Source of the DNA: an uncultured Clostridia bacterium
Lineage (GTDB): Bacteria > Bacillota > Clostridia > Christensenellales > DTU072
Direction of reading: 5' to 3'
Assembly (NCBI GenBank): GCA_934296355.1
Contig: CAKRAY010000113.1
Coordinates: 1-5,092, forward strand
DNA: 5,092 nt
Shown here: one piece after another, positions 1 to 5,092 of the stretch
Layout: each line of letters starts with the position of its first letter
How positions within the stretch are numbered: position 1 is the stretch's first letter
Program-made: the position numbers and the translations under genes
Notes under the pieces: generated by a model
What the model was told of the DNA's origin: nothing
Database searches by the model: none
What the model saw: only the letters and a program-made list of their open reading frames with translations

Positions 1-442
1 ATTTTGCCGTGTCGAAAGCGTTTTTCTTAATCGGTTTAGATTGATATTTGGGGCTGCTCTCTATTTTGTTCCAAAGTAAATCGAAAAGTTTAATTACGAA
101 AAATACGGTAACGCCTATAAGAATTCTCGGCAAAAAAGTAACCAGAGGATTTTTTACGAATATATCGCTAAGAACGCTCGGGTGTTTTACGAGATGGTTG
201 AGGAAAGAAACAAGTCCGAAGAATAATCCCGTAAGCATACCGTTGGCGAGGCCCATAACTTCCGCGCTTATTATAATTGCGATTATAGGAATTACGGCTA
301 GGTCGAGCGCGCCTATTTTTATGGGAACTAACGCGAAAAGCATTACTATCGCGCAAAGCAACGCGTTGATTACGAGTATTTGGGAACGGGAATAGTTTTT
401 CCATTCGCCTATTAAAGCGTTAATGAATTTGTTTTGTTTCAT
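1..442 (-). CDS. ECF transporter S component, substrate unknown (3' end beyond window)
   Basis: This is probably the membrane substrate-binding subunit of an energy-coupling factor transporter, which would work with a shared EcfA/EcfA'/EcfT module for vitamin uptake. The visible 147 residues begin with a short basic amphipathic stretch. Hydrophobic segments follow at about 22-39, 46-61, 63-81 and 101-124. The landmark is NPLVTFLPRILIGV at 98-111; an NPL...PRIL(I/V)G signature before a membrane helix is common in the ECF S-component family of PF12822 type. A hydrophilic linker (about 125-147) leads off the left edge, so the last helices, usual in a protein of 170-200 residues, are missing. The start is set by GAGAGG five bases upstream and by the ATGA overlap with the leuB-like stop, which suggests translational coupling. 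The substrate cannot be read from the sequence. Pantothenate would be a guess, since its precursor 2-ketoisovalerate is shared with leucine synthesis. The family call is fairly secure and the substrate is open. Confidence 0.8.
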   Translation of the reverse strand, partial: MKQNKFINALIGEWKNYSRSQILVINALLCAIVMLFALVPIKIGALDLAVIPIIAIIISAEVMGLANGMLTGLFFGLVSFLNHLVKHPSVLSDIFVKNPLVTFLPRILIGVTVFFVIKLFDLLWNKIESSPKYQSKPIKKNAFDTAK

Positions 443-1509
443 TTTAACCTCTCTATTATTTTATTGGTTATTGCTTGGGTAGAAAGCGGAAGAACGTCGT
501 TCGAGCAAATGTCGACTGTACAATACCCTGCGTTTATTACGTCCGTTACGGCGTTGTTTATGTTCGTTGCCTCTTCGTGCATGTCGAAACAGTCGTCGAG
601 CATCGTTTTAGCCGATAGAATCGCTCCTATGGGATTTGCAATATTCTTGGCAACGTAAGGCAAGGAATTGCAAGCGGGCGAGTATAAGCCTAATAAGGAG
701 TCGTTAACAAGCGCGGAGGGGAGTATAGCGGCGCAACCCGTGAGGGCGTTTGCTACGCCTAAAAGAGCGTCTCCGAAAAAACCGTTCGTTAAAATAACGT
801 CGAATTTATTCGGCGATTCGAGAAGTTTTGCCGCGCATTCGTTTACAAACAAATCGGTTACTTCGACGTTCGGGTAGTCTTGCGCTACTTCGTGTATAGC
901 ATATCTCCATAAACGAGAACTTTCCAATCGATCCGCCTTGTCAATGCTGGTTAATTTGCATTTTCTTTTTTCGGCGAGTTCGAAAGCGACTCTTGCGACT
1001 CTTTCTATCTCTATTTCCGAATAGCGTTCGACGTCGTACGCTTCCCTTCCCAGCGAACCGCGGCGTATTCCTTTTTCTCCGTTATAAATTCCGCCCGTTG
1101 TTTCTTTTACTATAACAAAGTCTAAACCGTCTTTGACAATATTGTTTTTTAGGGGAGATAAATCTTTGAGCGCGGGATAGATTTTAATCGGTCTTACTTC
1201 GGCGTAAAGTTTTAGCGAGTCGGCAAGTTCGCGCAAAGCGTTTTCTCGACAAAAACGCGTCGTGGAGGAACGGGCTTTTTTTTCGTCGGAAACTCCGAAC
1301 AATATACCGTCTACGGATAAACATTTTTCTACGGCGCATGACGGAATCCGAAGATTTTGTTCGGCGCAAGAGAGTATTTCGCCAGATAAATCGACGTACT
1401 CGAAACGATGTCCGTATTTTTTCGCTATCGTATCGAGAACTTCGATTGCGGCGCCGATTACTTCCGAGCCTAGTTCTTCATCTTTAATAACAGCAATTTT
1501 TTTATTCAT
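439..1509 (-). CDS. leuB: LeuB-like 3-isopropylmalate dehydrogenase homologue with degraded active site
   Basis: This is a homologue of 3-isopropylmalate dehydrogenase, which oxidatively decarboxylates 3-isopropylmalate in leucine synthesis. Its 356 residues match the usual family length, and much of the scaffold is plain: RPIKIYPAL (106-114), ETTGGIYNGE (136-145), SEIEIERVARVAFELA (164-179), TSIDKADRLESSRLW (187-201), NKFDVILT (234-241) and IANPIGAILSA (290-300). The catalytic pair is kept (Y142, K191), as are one substrate Arg (R106) and one metal Asp (D247). By alignment from memory to Thermus LeuB, R94 is A96, R132 is K135, metal ligands D217 and D245 are N223 and G251, the GDG of the first loop is DEE (10-12), and the NAD loop HGSAPDIAG is CNSLPYVAK (280-288). 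There is no frameshift or internal stop. It sits 12 bases after leuA with a weak ribosome binding site (GGTG). LeuB fold: sure. Ordinary LeuB activity: doubtful. It may be a pseudoenzyme, a LeuB with altered chemistry, or an early decay product. Confidence 0.75.
   Translation of the reverse strand: MNKKIAVIKDEELGSEVIGAAIEVLDTIAKKYGHRFEYVDLSGEILSCAEQNLRIPSCAVEKCLSVDGILFGVSDEKKARSSTTRFCRENALRELADSLKLYAEVRPIKIYPALKDLSPLKNNIVKDGLDFVIVKETTGGIYNGEKGIRRGSLGREAYDVERYSEIEIERVARVAFELAEKRKCKLTSIDKADRLESSRLWRYAIHEVAQDYPNVEVTDLFVNECAAKLLESPNKFDVILTNGFFGDALLGVANALTGCAAILPSALVNDSLLGLYSPACNSLPYVAKNIANPIGAILSAKTMLDDCFDMHEEATNINNAVTDVINAGYCTVDICSNDVLPLSTQAITNKIIERLK
448..453 (-). promoter_or_regulatory. Ribosome binding site of the ECF S component
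   Basis: GAGAGG lies inside the last codons of the leuB-like gene, five bases before the ATG at 442-440. With the ATGA stop/start overlap it fixes the start of the S component and ties its translation to the upstream gene. Confidence 0.75.
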
Positions 1510-1521
1510 ATTCTACACCAG
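1510..1521 (-). promoter_or_regulatory. leuA-leuB spacer with weak ribosome binding site
   Basis: The 12 bases between the leuA TAG and the leuB-like ATG read CTGGTGTAGAAT on the minus strand. Only GGTG, five bases before the ATG, resembles a Shine-Dalgarno sequence. There is no room for a promoter or terminator, so the two genes are cotranscribed and the second probably depends on ribosomes leaving leuA. Confidence 0.6.
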
Positions 1522-3036
1522 CTATTCGGTTATATTCGATTCGAAGAGTTTGTTACACCCGTTTATGTAAGCAAGAATGGAAGCCTCGACGGTATCTGTG
1601 GAAATACCGCGCCCGGTCGCTTCTTTTCCGTCTAAATCCAGCCTTAACGTGGCGGCGCCGAGAGCGTCTTTACCTTCGGTAATGGCGTTAACCGACCAAT
1701 CGGCCAAGTGTATGTCTTTGCCGATAATGCGATTTATGGTTTTGAAAGCGGCGTCCAAAGGCCCGTCGCCCGACGAAGATTCCGCTTTAATGCCGTTGTC
1801 GGTGGTCATCGTTATATTGGCAAGCGCGCTGCCGCCTATGGTCGTTATGCCGTAATTGAGCAAAGAAAAAGTTTTCTTTATCCCGGTAGTGTTAGTATGC
1901 GTTAATAAGTACGTTATGTCTTTATGCGTTACCGTTTTCTTTTTATCGGCTATTTCCTTGAATTTTTTGAAAAGTATATTCAATTCGTCGTTAGAAACGC
2001 TTACGTCGATACTGTCTAAGTATTCTTTGAAGGCGTGTTTGCCGCTGTGTTTACCTAAAACGAGCTCATTTTGAATTATACCGATATCGACGGGATTGAT
2101 TATTTCGTAAGTGGACGGGTTCTCCAATACGCCGTGTTGGTGTATTCCGCTTTCGTGTAAAAACGCGTTTTTACCCACTAACGGTTTGGTGGGGTGTATC
2201 TTTACTCCGGTAATGGACGAAAGCAATTGCGAAGAACCGAAAATTCTCTTTTCGACGACATCGGTGTACTTTTCGAAAGTTTGTTCTTTTATTTTTAATG
2301 CCATAACGACCTCTTCGAGAGCGGCGTTTCCCGCCCTTTCGCCGATACCGTTTACAGTAACTTCGGCTTGTTTTGCGCCCGCGCTTATGGCGGCGAGGGT
2401 ATTTGCGACCGCAAGTCCGAGGTCATTGTGATTATGTGTGGAAAAAACGACTTTCTCCGCGTTTATTACGCGAGCGATAACGTAAGAGAACATCTCTTTT
2501 ATTTCGTCGGGGTAAGCATAGCCTACCGTGTCGGGTAAATTGATTATCGTCGCGCCGGCGTCTATTGCCGTTTGAACGGCCTTTACGAGAAAATCCTTGT
2601 CGCTACGCGTGGCGTCTTCGCACGAAAACTGAACTTCGCCAATTAACGAAACGGCATACGATACGGATTCTTTTATTAAAGACAAAACTTCGTTTTTTTG
2701 CATGTGAAGCTTATATTGCATATGGAGCGGACTCGTGGCGAGAAAAAGATGAATACGCGGTTTTTTTGCGGTTTTAAGAGCGTTGTACGTAAGAAGAATT
2801 TCTTCTTTTTTACATCTTGACAAAGCGCAAACCGTAGGACGATAAACCTTTTCGGCAATGCTTACTACGGAATCGAAATCATCGTTGCTTGCGGCGGGAA
2901 AGCCCGCCTCGATAACGTCGACGCCGAGTTTTTCGAGTTGCAACGCCATCTCTGTTTTTTCCGAGCTATGCATGCTGTTGCCCGGCGCTTGTTCGCCGTC
3001 TCGAAGCGTAGTATCGAAAATAAATATTTTATCCAT
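1522..3036 (-). CDS. leuA: 2-isopropylmalate synthase
   Basis: LeuA condenses acetyl-CoA with 2-ketoisovalerate to 2-isopropylmalate, the committed cytosolic step of leucine synthesis. The 504 residues are a normal full length for the bacterial long form. The TIM-barrel domain (about 1-270) has DTTLRDGEQ at 8-16, FSCEDATRSD at 137-146, the metal-binding HNHND at 201-205 and NGIGERAGN at 229-237. The linker subdomain holds HESGIHQHG (294-302) and LGKHSGKHAF (327-336). The C-terminal regulatory (LeuA dimer) domain is present from about 385, with SSGDGPLDA (421-429) and GRGISTDTVEASILAYI (475-491), so leucine feedback inhibition is plausible. Citramalate or homocitrate synthase is less likely, given the long form and the LeuB-like neighbour. 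The start is supported by two AGG motifs (3049-3043) six or more bases before the ATG, and by DTTLRDG lying at the usual distance from the N-terminus. It leads the leftward operon and appears fully functional, unlike its neighbour. Confidence 0.97.
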   Translation of the reverse strand: MDKIFIFDTTLRDGEQAPGNSMHSSEKTEMALQLEKLGVDVIEAGFPAASNDDFDSVVSIAEKVYRPTVCALSRCKKEEILLTYNALKTAKKPRIHLFLATSPLHMQYKLHMQKNEVLSLIKESVSYAVSLIGEVQFSCEDATRSDKDFLVKAVQTAIDAGATIINLPDTVGYAYPDEIKEMFSYVIARVINAEKVVFSTHNHNDLGLAVANTLAAISAGAKQAEVTVNGIGERAGNAALEEVVMALKIKEQTFEKYTDVVEKRIFGSSQLLSSITGVKIHPTKPLVGKNAFLHESGIHQHGVLENPSTYEIINPVDIGIIQNELVLGKHSGKHAFKEYLDSIDVSVSNDELNILFKKFKEIADKKKTVTHKDITYLLTHTNTTGIKKTFSLLNYGITTIGGSALANITMTTDNGIKAESSSGDGPLDAAFKTINRIIGKDIHLADWSVNAITEGKDALGAATLRLDLDGKEATGRGISTDTVEASILAYINGCNKLFESNITE

Positions 3037-3050
3037 CGTAAACCTACCTA

Positions 3051-3079
3051 TTGCATATTTTAATAACTTATATTATAAT
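3051..3079 (+). promoter_or_regulatory. Candidate promoter for the glycerate kinase operon, sharing the leuA -10 core
   Basis: On the plus strand TTGCAT (3051-3056) is followed after 17 bases by a perfect TATAAT (3074-3079). The -10 box overlaps the minus-strand -10 box because the core TATTATAATA (3071-3080) is its own reverse complement. The -35 box matches only TTG, so this promoter should be weaker than the leuA one. Transcription would start near 3086, just before the first leader hairpin, leaving a leader of about 131 nt. A start farther downstream cannot be excluded: GATAAT at 3187-3192 has no good -35 partner. Confidence 0.55.
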
Positions 3080-3100
3080 AAATTACACATTAAGTGTCAA
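3072..3100 (-). promoter_or_regulatory. Consensus sigma-A promoter for the leuA operon
   Basis: On the minus strand a perfect TTGACA (3100-3095) is separated by exactly 17 bases from a perfect TATAAT (3077-3072). The expected transcript start is near 3065, giving a leader of only about 29 nt before the leuA ATG. That leaves no room for a T-box, leader peptide or attenuator, so control, if any, must act at initiation. The -35 box lies within the inverted repeat at 3090-3118, which could serve as an operator. The site is seen directly; activity is inferred. Confidence 0.9.
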
Positions 3101-3118
3101 ACCTTGCGGTTCACTTAA
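3090..3118 (+). repeat. Inverted repeat, leader hairpin 1 and possible operator over the leuA -35 box
   Basis: TTAAGTG (3090-3096) pairs with CACTTAA (3112-3118), and AACC (3100-3103) pairs with GGTT (3108-3111) around a TTGC loop, with TCA (3097-3099) bulged. This makes 11 pairs. As RNA it would lie at the very 5' end of the kinase transcript. As DNA it covers the leuA -35 box, so a repressor site is an alternative reading. No T-run follows, so it is not a terminator. Confidence 0.7.
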
Positions 3119-3164
3119 AGGCGTTCCGCGCGTATTTATTTACGCCGAAAATACAGCGCGCCTT
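3118..3164 (+). repeat. Inverted repeat, leader hairpin 2
   Basis: Two registers share an upper stem, GTATTT (3132-3137) with AAATAC (3149-3154), closing an 11-base loop. In one, CGCGC (3127-3131) pairs with GCGCG (3156-3160) across a single bulged A3155, for 11 pairs in all. In the other, AAGGCG (3118-3123) pairs with CGCCTT (3159-3164) below a three-pair CGC/GCG helix, giving about 15 pairs with internal loops. A third, competing pairing is GGCGT (3120-3124) with ACGCC (3142-3146) in the loop. No T tract follows on either strand, so this is not a terminator. Confidence 0.65.
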
Positions 3165-3177
3165 AGTCGTTTCGGTT

Positions 3178-3206
3178 GCGCTTAACGATAATTAATCGCT
3201 TTTTTT
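3178..3206 (+). terminator. Candidate intrinsic terminator (attenuator) in the kinase leader
   Basis: GCGCTTAA (3178-3185) and TTAATCGC (3192-3199) form an eight-position stem with one C-T mismatch around a six-base loop, followed at once by seven T (3200-3206). The stem is short and AT-rich in its upper half, so it may be a weak terminator. It ends directly before the kinase ribosome binding site, where an operon-end terminator would make no sense, so leader attenuation is the natural reading. Termination has not been shown. Confidence 0.5.
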
Positions 3207-3212
3207 GTGAGG
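3207..3212 (+). promoter_or_regulatory. Ribosome binding site of glycerate kinase
   Basis: GTGAGG lies four bases before the ATG at 3217, a slightly short spacing. It follows the T tract directly, so folding of the leader end could also affect ribosome access. Confidence 0.85.
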
Positions 3213-3216
3213 AAGA

Positions 3217-4320
3217 ATGAATTTTTTGGTAGTGCCCGATAGTTTCAAAGGAAGTATGACGGGAGAAGAATTTTGCGCTATAGCGAGAAAAGTTCTTTGT
3301 CAAAACGAAAATAATTTGGTTGCTTCGTGTCCGATTGCGGACGGCGGGGAGGGTAGCGTCGAGTGTCTTATGAACGCTATAGACGGGGTTTTAGTAGGCG
3401 GAAAAGCCGCAGACGGGAACCTATTCAAGAAAAACGCGACTTACGGTGTTAAAGACGACTCCGCATATATAGCGATTGCCAATACTTCCGGATTACCGCA
3501 AACGCTAATTAAAAATCCGCTATATACTTCTACTTACGGAATGGGCGAGCAAATAAAGCAAGCGTTGAATCTCGGCAAAAAGAATATCTACCTATTTTTA
3601 GGCGGTAGTTCTACAAACGACTGCGGCGCGGGAATGCTTGCGGCGCTCGGATGTAAATTTTTTGACGAAAACGGCGAGCAATTTATTCCGGTTGGCGGTA
3701 CGCTCGGCAAAATTGCTTCGATAGACGATGCCGAAATGAGAAAAAGCATCGAGGGCGTTCGATTTACGGCTTTATGCGACGTTAAAAATCCGTTGCTTGG
3801 CAAGAACGGTTGTAGTTACGTGTTTGCGCCGCAAAAGGGCGCGAAAGGCGACGATTTGAGTACGCTTGAAGAAAACATGCGTTTATTCTACGAAAAAACG
3901 AAGTATCTGCGCGTTGACCAGAACTTTGACGGGGCTGGCGCCGCGGGCGGAACGGGATACTGTATAAAGGCGTTTCTTGGGGGGAACATCGTTAGCGGCA
4001 TAGATTATTTTTTAGACGCGTGCGGTTTCGACGAAGCGGCGAAAGACGCCGATTTTATCATATCGGGCGAAGGCAAATTCGATAGGACGAGTCTTAACGG
4101 AAAAGCGGTCGGCGGTATTGTCGCCCGAGCGCGTAAACTCGGAAAAGAAGTGGTAGTTTTTTGTGGCGTGAGCGATATCGAAGGCGAACTTCCGTGCGGC
4201 GTAAAAAGTATTTATCGAATTAACGACGCAAGTTTAAGCGTCGAAGAGAATATGAAAGCGACGAAAAGCAACTTTGAAAAGGCTATTAGTAAATTTTTGC
4301 GGGAAGTAGAAAATGCTTGA
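3217..4320 (+). CDS. glxK: Glycerate 2-kinase (GlxK/GarK family)
   Basis: This enzyme phosphorylates D-glycerate with ATP to 2-phosphoglycerate, feeding glycerate from serine, glyoxylate or sugar-acid breakdown into lower glycolysis; it is cytosolic. At 367 residues it is near the family's usual 370-380. Landmarks in order are PDSFKGS (7-13), ADGGEG (41-46), TSG (90-92), GGSSTNDCGAGM (129-140), CDVKNPL (187-193), APQKGA (204-209), GAGAAGG (239-245) and SGEGKFDRTSLNGKA (283-297). These are the conserved blocks of the PF02595 type I glycerate kinases. The start is secure because the first block begins at residue 7, as usual, and a ribosome binding site precedes it. It leads a rightward operon, and its end overlaps the next gene by 8 bases. 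No glycerate-producing enzyme or transporter is in the window, so the physiological source is unknown. The structured leader upstream may regulate it. Confidence 0.95.
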   Translation: MNFLVVPDSFKGSMTGEEFCAIARKVLCQNENNLVASCPIADGGEGSVECLMNAIDGVLVGGKAADGNLFKKNATYGVKDDSAYIAIANTSGLPQTLIKNPLYTSTYGMGEQIKQALNLGKKNIYLFLGGSSTNDCGAGMLAALGCKFFDENGEQFIPVGGTLGKIASIDDAEMRKSIEGVRFTALCDVKNPLLGKNGCSYVFAPQKGAKGDDLSTLEENMRLFYEKTKYLRVDQNFDGAGAAGGTGYCIKAFLGGNIVSGIDYFLDACGFDEAAKDADFIISGEGKFDRTSLNGKAVGGIVARARKLGKEVVVFCGVSDIEGELPCGVKSIYRINDASLSVEENMKATKSNFEKAISKFLREVENA

Positions 4321-5092
4321 TAAAAAAGTAAGAAACAAACGAGCGGTTATTGTTATGTGCATAGGACTTGCTTGCAACGTGGTTTTGTTCGGCGTTAAAT
4401 TGTACATAGGATTAGCCATAAGCAGTATAGGTGTCGTGACCGACGCCATAAACAACCTCGGCGATATAGTCACTTGCGCGTTGTCCGTTTTTTGTTTTGC
4501 TTTAATGCAAAAAAATAAGCGTAGCGAAAAATATCCTTACGGATACGGAAGATTAGAATCGATTATTTCGTTTTTTATGGCGATACTTATTATTGCGGTA
4601 GGGATATACTTTTTTATATCCGCGCTTAATAGATTTATGCTTGCGACGTTACTTGTGTTTAAGTGGAAATACGTCGGTATACTTATGGGAACCGTACTCG
4701 TTAAAGCGGGAATGGCGGTGTTTTATCGCGTAGAAAATAAAAAATTGAATTCCGATATAATAAAAAGCGCGTTTTTCGACAGCGTATTGGATACGAGTAT
4801 AACGGCAATGACGGTTATTGGCGTGTTGCTCGCGCGCTATGTTCAGTTGAGAATTGACGCGGTCTTCGGTACGGTGGTCAGCGTTATTACCATAATAGGC
4901 GGCGTAAAACTGTTTATCGAAGGCATAAGAACGTTATTGGGAAGAAAACTCCCGGAACAAGTAAAAGATAAACTTATTTTGGAGATAAAAGGAATTGAAG
5001 GTATCGAAGAAATAAAAAGCGTCGATTATCACGATTACGGTAGCGATTATAGAGAAGTGATAGTAAAAGCGGTATTTACAAAAGACGTAAAT
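4313..5092 (+). CDS. Cation diffusion facilitator family transporter (3' end beyond window)
   Basis: This is a membrane exporter of divalent metal cations driven by proton antiport. The 260 visible codons include hydrophobic segments at about 12-34, 36-64, 83-105, 119-137, 158-175 and 181-203, the six-helix CDF layout. They are followed by the start of the cytoplasmic C-terminal domain (from about 212), with HDYG at 238-241. TM2 carries DAINNLGD (44-51) and TM5 carries DSVLD (156-160). The probable transport site is thus D44, N48, D156 and D160, without the His usual in Zn transporters, so Mn or Fe is more likely than Zn (inference). The family's usual HPFGHGR between TM2 and TM3 reads YPYGYGR (74-80), with both His replaced by Tyr. 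The ATG lies inside the end of the kinase gene and is preceded by GGGAAG, which points to translational coupling. The C-terminus is cut by the window edge. Confidence 0.93.
   Translation, partial: MLDKKVRNKRAVIVMCIGLACNVVLFGVKLYIGLAISSIGVVTDAINNLGDIVTCALSVFCFALMQKNKRSEKYPYGYGRLESIISFFMAILIIAVGIYFFISALNRFMLATLLVFKWKYVGILMGTVLVKAGMAVFYRVENKKLNSDIIKSAFFDSVLDTSITAMTVIGVLLARYVQLRIDAVFGTVVSVITIIGGVKLFIEGIRTLLGRKLPEQVKDKLILEIKGIEGIEEIKSVDYHDYGSDYREVIVKAVFTKDVN

Larger units (their letters stand above)
3086..3216 (+). promoter_or_regulatory. Candidate structured leader RNA (attenuator or orphan riboswitch) of the glycerate kinase operon
   Basis: If transcription starts near 3086, the leader contains hairpin 1 (3090-3118), hairpin 2 (3118-3164) and a terminator-like hairpin with a T tract (3178-3206), directly before the ribosome binding site. 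The 5' strand TTAAGTGTCAAACC (3090-3103) has two possible partners. One is GGTTCACTTAA (3108-3118), which makes hairpin 1 and leaves the terminator free. The other is GGTTGCGCTTAA (3174-3185), which gives eight continuous pairs including two G-U, a two-base bulge and four more pairs, and would block the terminator's 5' arm. The second pairing would enclose hairpin 2, like the closing stem of an aptamer. I recognise no known riboswitch, T-box or protein-binding leader motif. The pairings were read by eye; no folding energies or conservation were computed. Confidence 0.5.

Noticed and set aside
48..404. Open frames at 48-395 (plus) and 168-404 (minus)
   Set aside because: Both lie within the ECF S-component gene in other frames. 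The frame starting at 442 has the family signature, membrane helices and ribosome binding site.
439..1509. LeuB-like gene as a pseudogene produced by frameshift or sequencing error
   Set aside because: The frame is continuous, of normal length and with normal ends. The changes are scattered substitutions at aligned positions, not a shifted segment.
1262..1570. Open frame antisense to the LeuB-like and LeuA genes, one of several across 1184-3118
   Set aside because: These frames are low-complexity shadows of the NCG-rich real genes on the other strand. They lack ribosome binding sites and recognisable protein features.
3037..3065. T-box or leader-peptide attenuation of leuA
   Set aside because: The consensus promoter places the start near 3065, leaving about 29 nt. 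No T-box or leucine-rich leader peptide can fit.
3110..3138. TTCACT / TATTTA with 17-base spacing as the glycerate kinase promoter
   Set aside because: It matches consensus at only 4/6 and 3/6 positions and lies inside the hairpins. The perfect TATAAT at 3074-3079 is a better candidate.
3127..3160. Hairpin 2 as a bidirectional terminator between the operons
   Set aside because: The operons diverge, so no terminator is expected here, and no T tract follows on either strand.
3186..3198. Short palindrome CGAT-AATTA-ATCG as an operator
   Set aside because: Four-base arms are too short to be meaningful, and the segment is better explained as part of the terminator-like hairpin.

Overview
The window looks like a chromosomal segment from a Clostridia-like Firmicute (Bacillota). 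The reasons are an ECF-type vitamin transporter S component, consensus sigma-A promoters, AGG/GAGG-type ribosome binding sites, tightly overlapping genes, and protein styles typical of gut or anaerobic Clostridia. This assignment is an inference. Codons are rich in NCG triplets (gcg, tcg, acg, ccg) despite frequent ATA and TTA. No mobile element, tRNA, rRNA or CRISPR array is visible.

Two divergent operons leave a 180-base gap at 3037-3216. Leftward (minus strand) run leuA (2-isopropylmalate synthase, intact), a leuB-like gene 12 bases later, and an ECF transporter S component whose start overlaps the leuB stop as ATGA and which runs off the left edge. Rightward (plus strand) run a glycerate 2-kinase and a cation diffusion facilitator (CDF) transporter that overlaps it by 8 bases and runs off the right edge. 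leuC and leuD are not between leuA and leuB.

Two things stand out. First, the LeuB homologue keeps the fold landmarks and the catalytic Tyr/Lys pair, but has lost most substrate-Arg, metal-Asp and NAD-loop residues, while LeuA beside it is canonical. It may be a pseudoenzyme or have a changed function. Second, the intergenic region is densely structured. A palindromic TATTATAATA core supplies a perfect -10 box on each strand, which would start leuA with a leader of only about 29 nt and the kinase with one of about 131 nt. The kinase leader can fold into two strong hairpins, then a terminator-like hairpin with seven T just before the kinase ribosome binding site. The first strand of hairpin 1 can pair instead with the terminator's 5' arm, which is the logic of an attenuator or riboswitch. 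I recognise no known RNA class in it.

Metabolically, LeuA condenses acetyl-CoA with 2-ketoisovalerate in leucine synthesis, glycerate kinase feeds glycerate into lower glycolysis, and the two transporters probably handle a vitamin-like compound and a divalent metal. No pathway link between the divergent operons is evident apart from their shared promoter.
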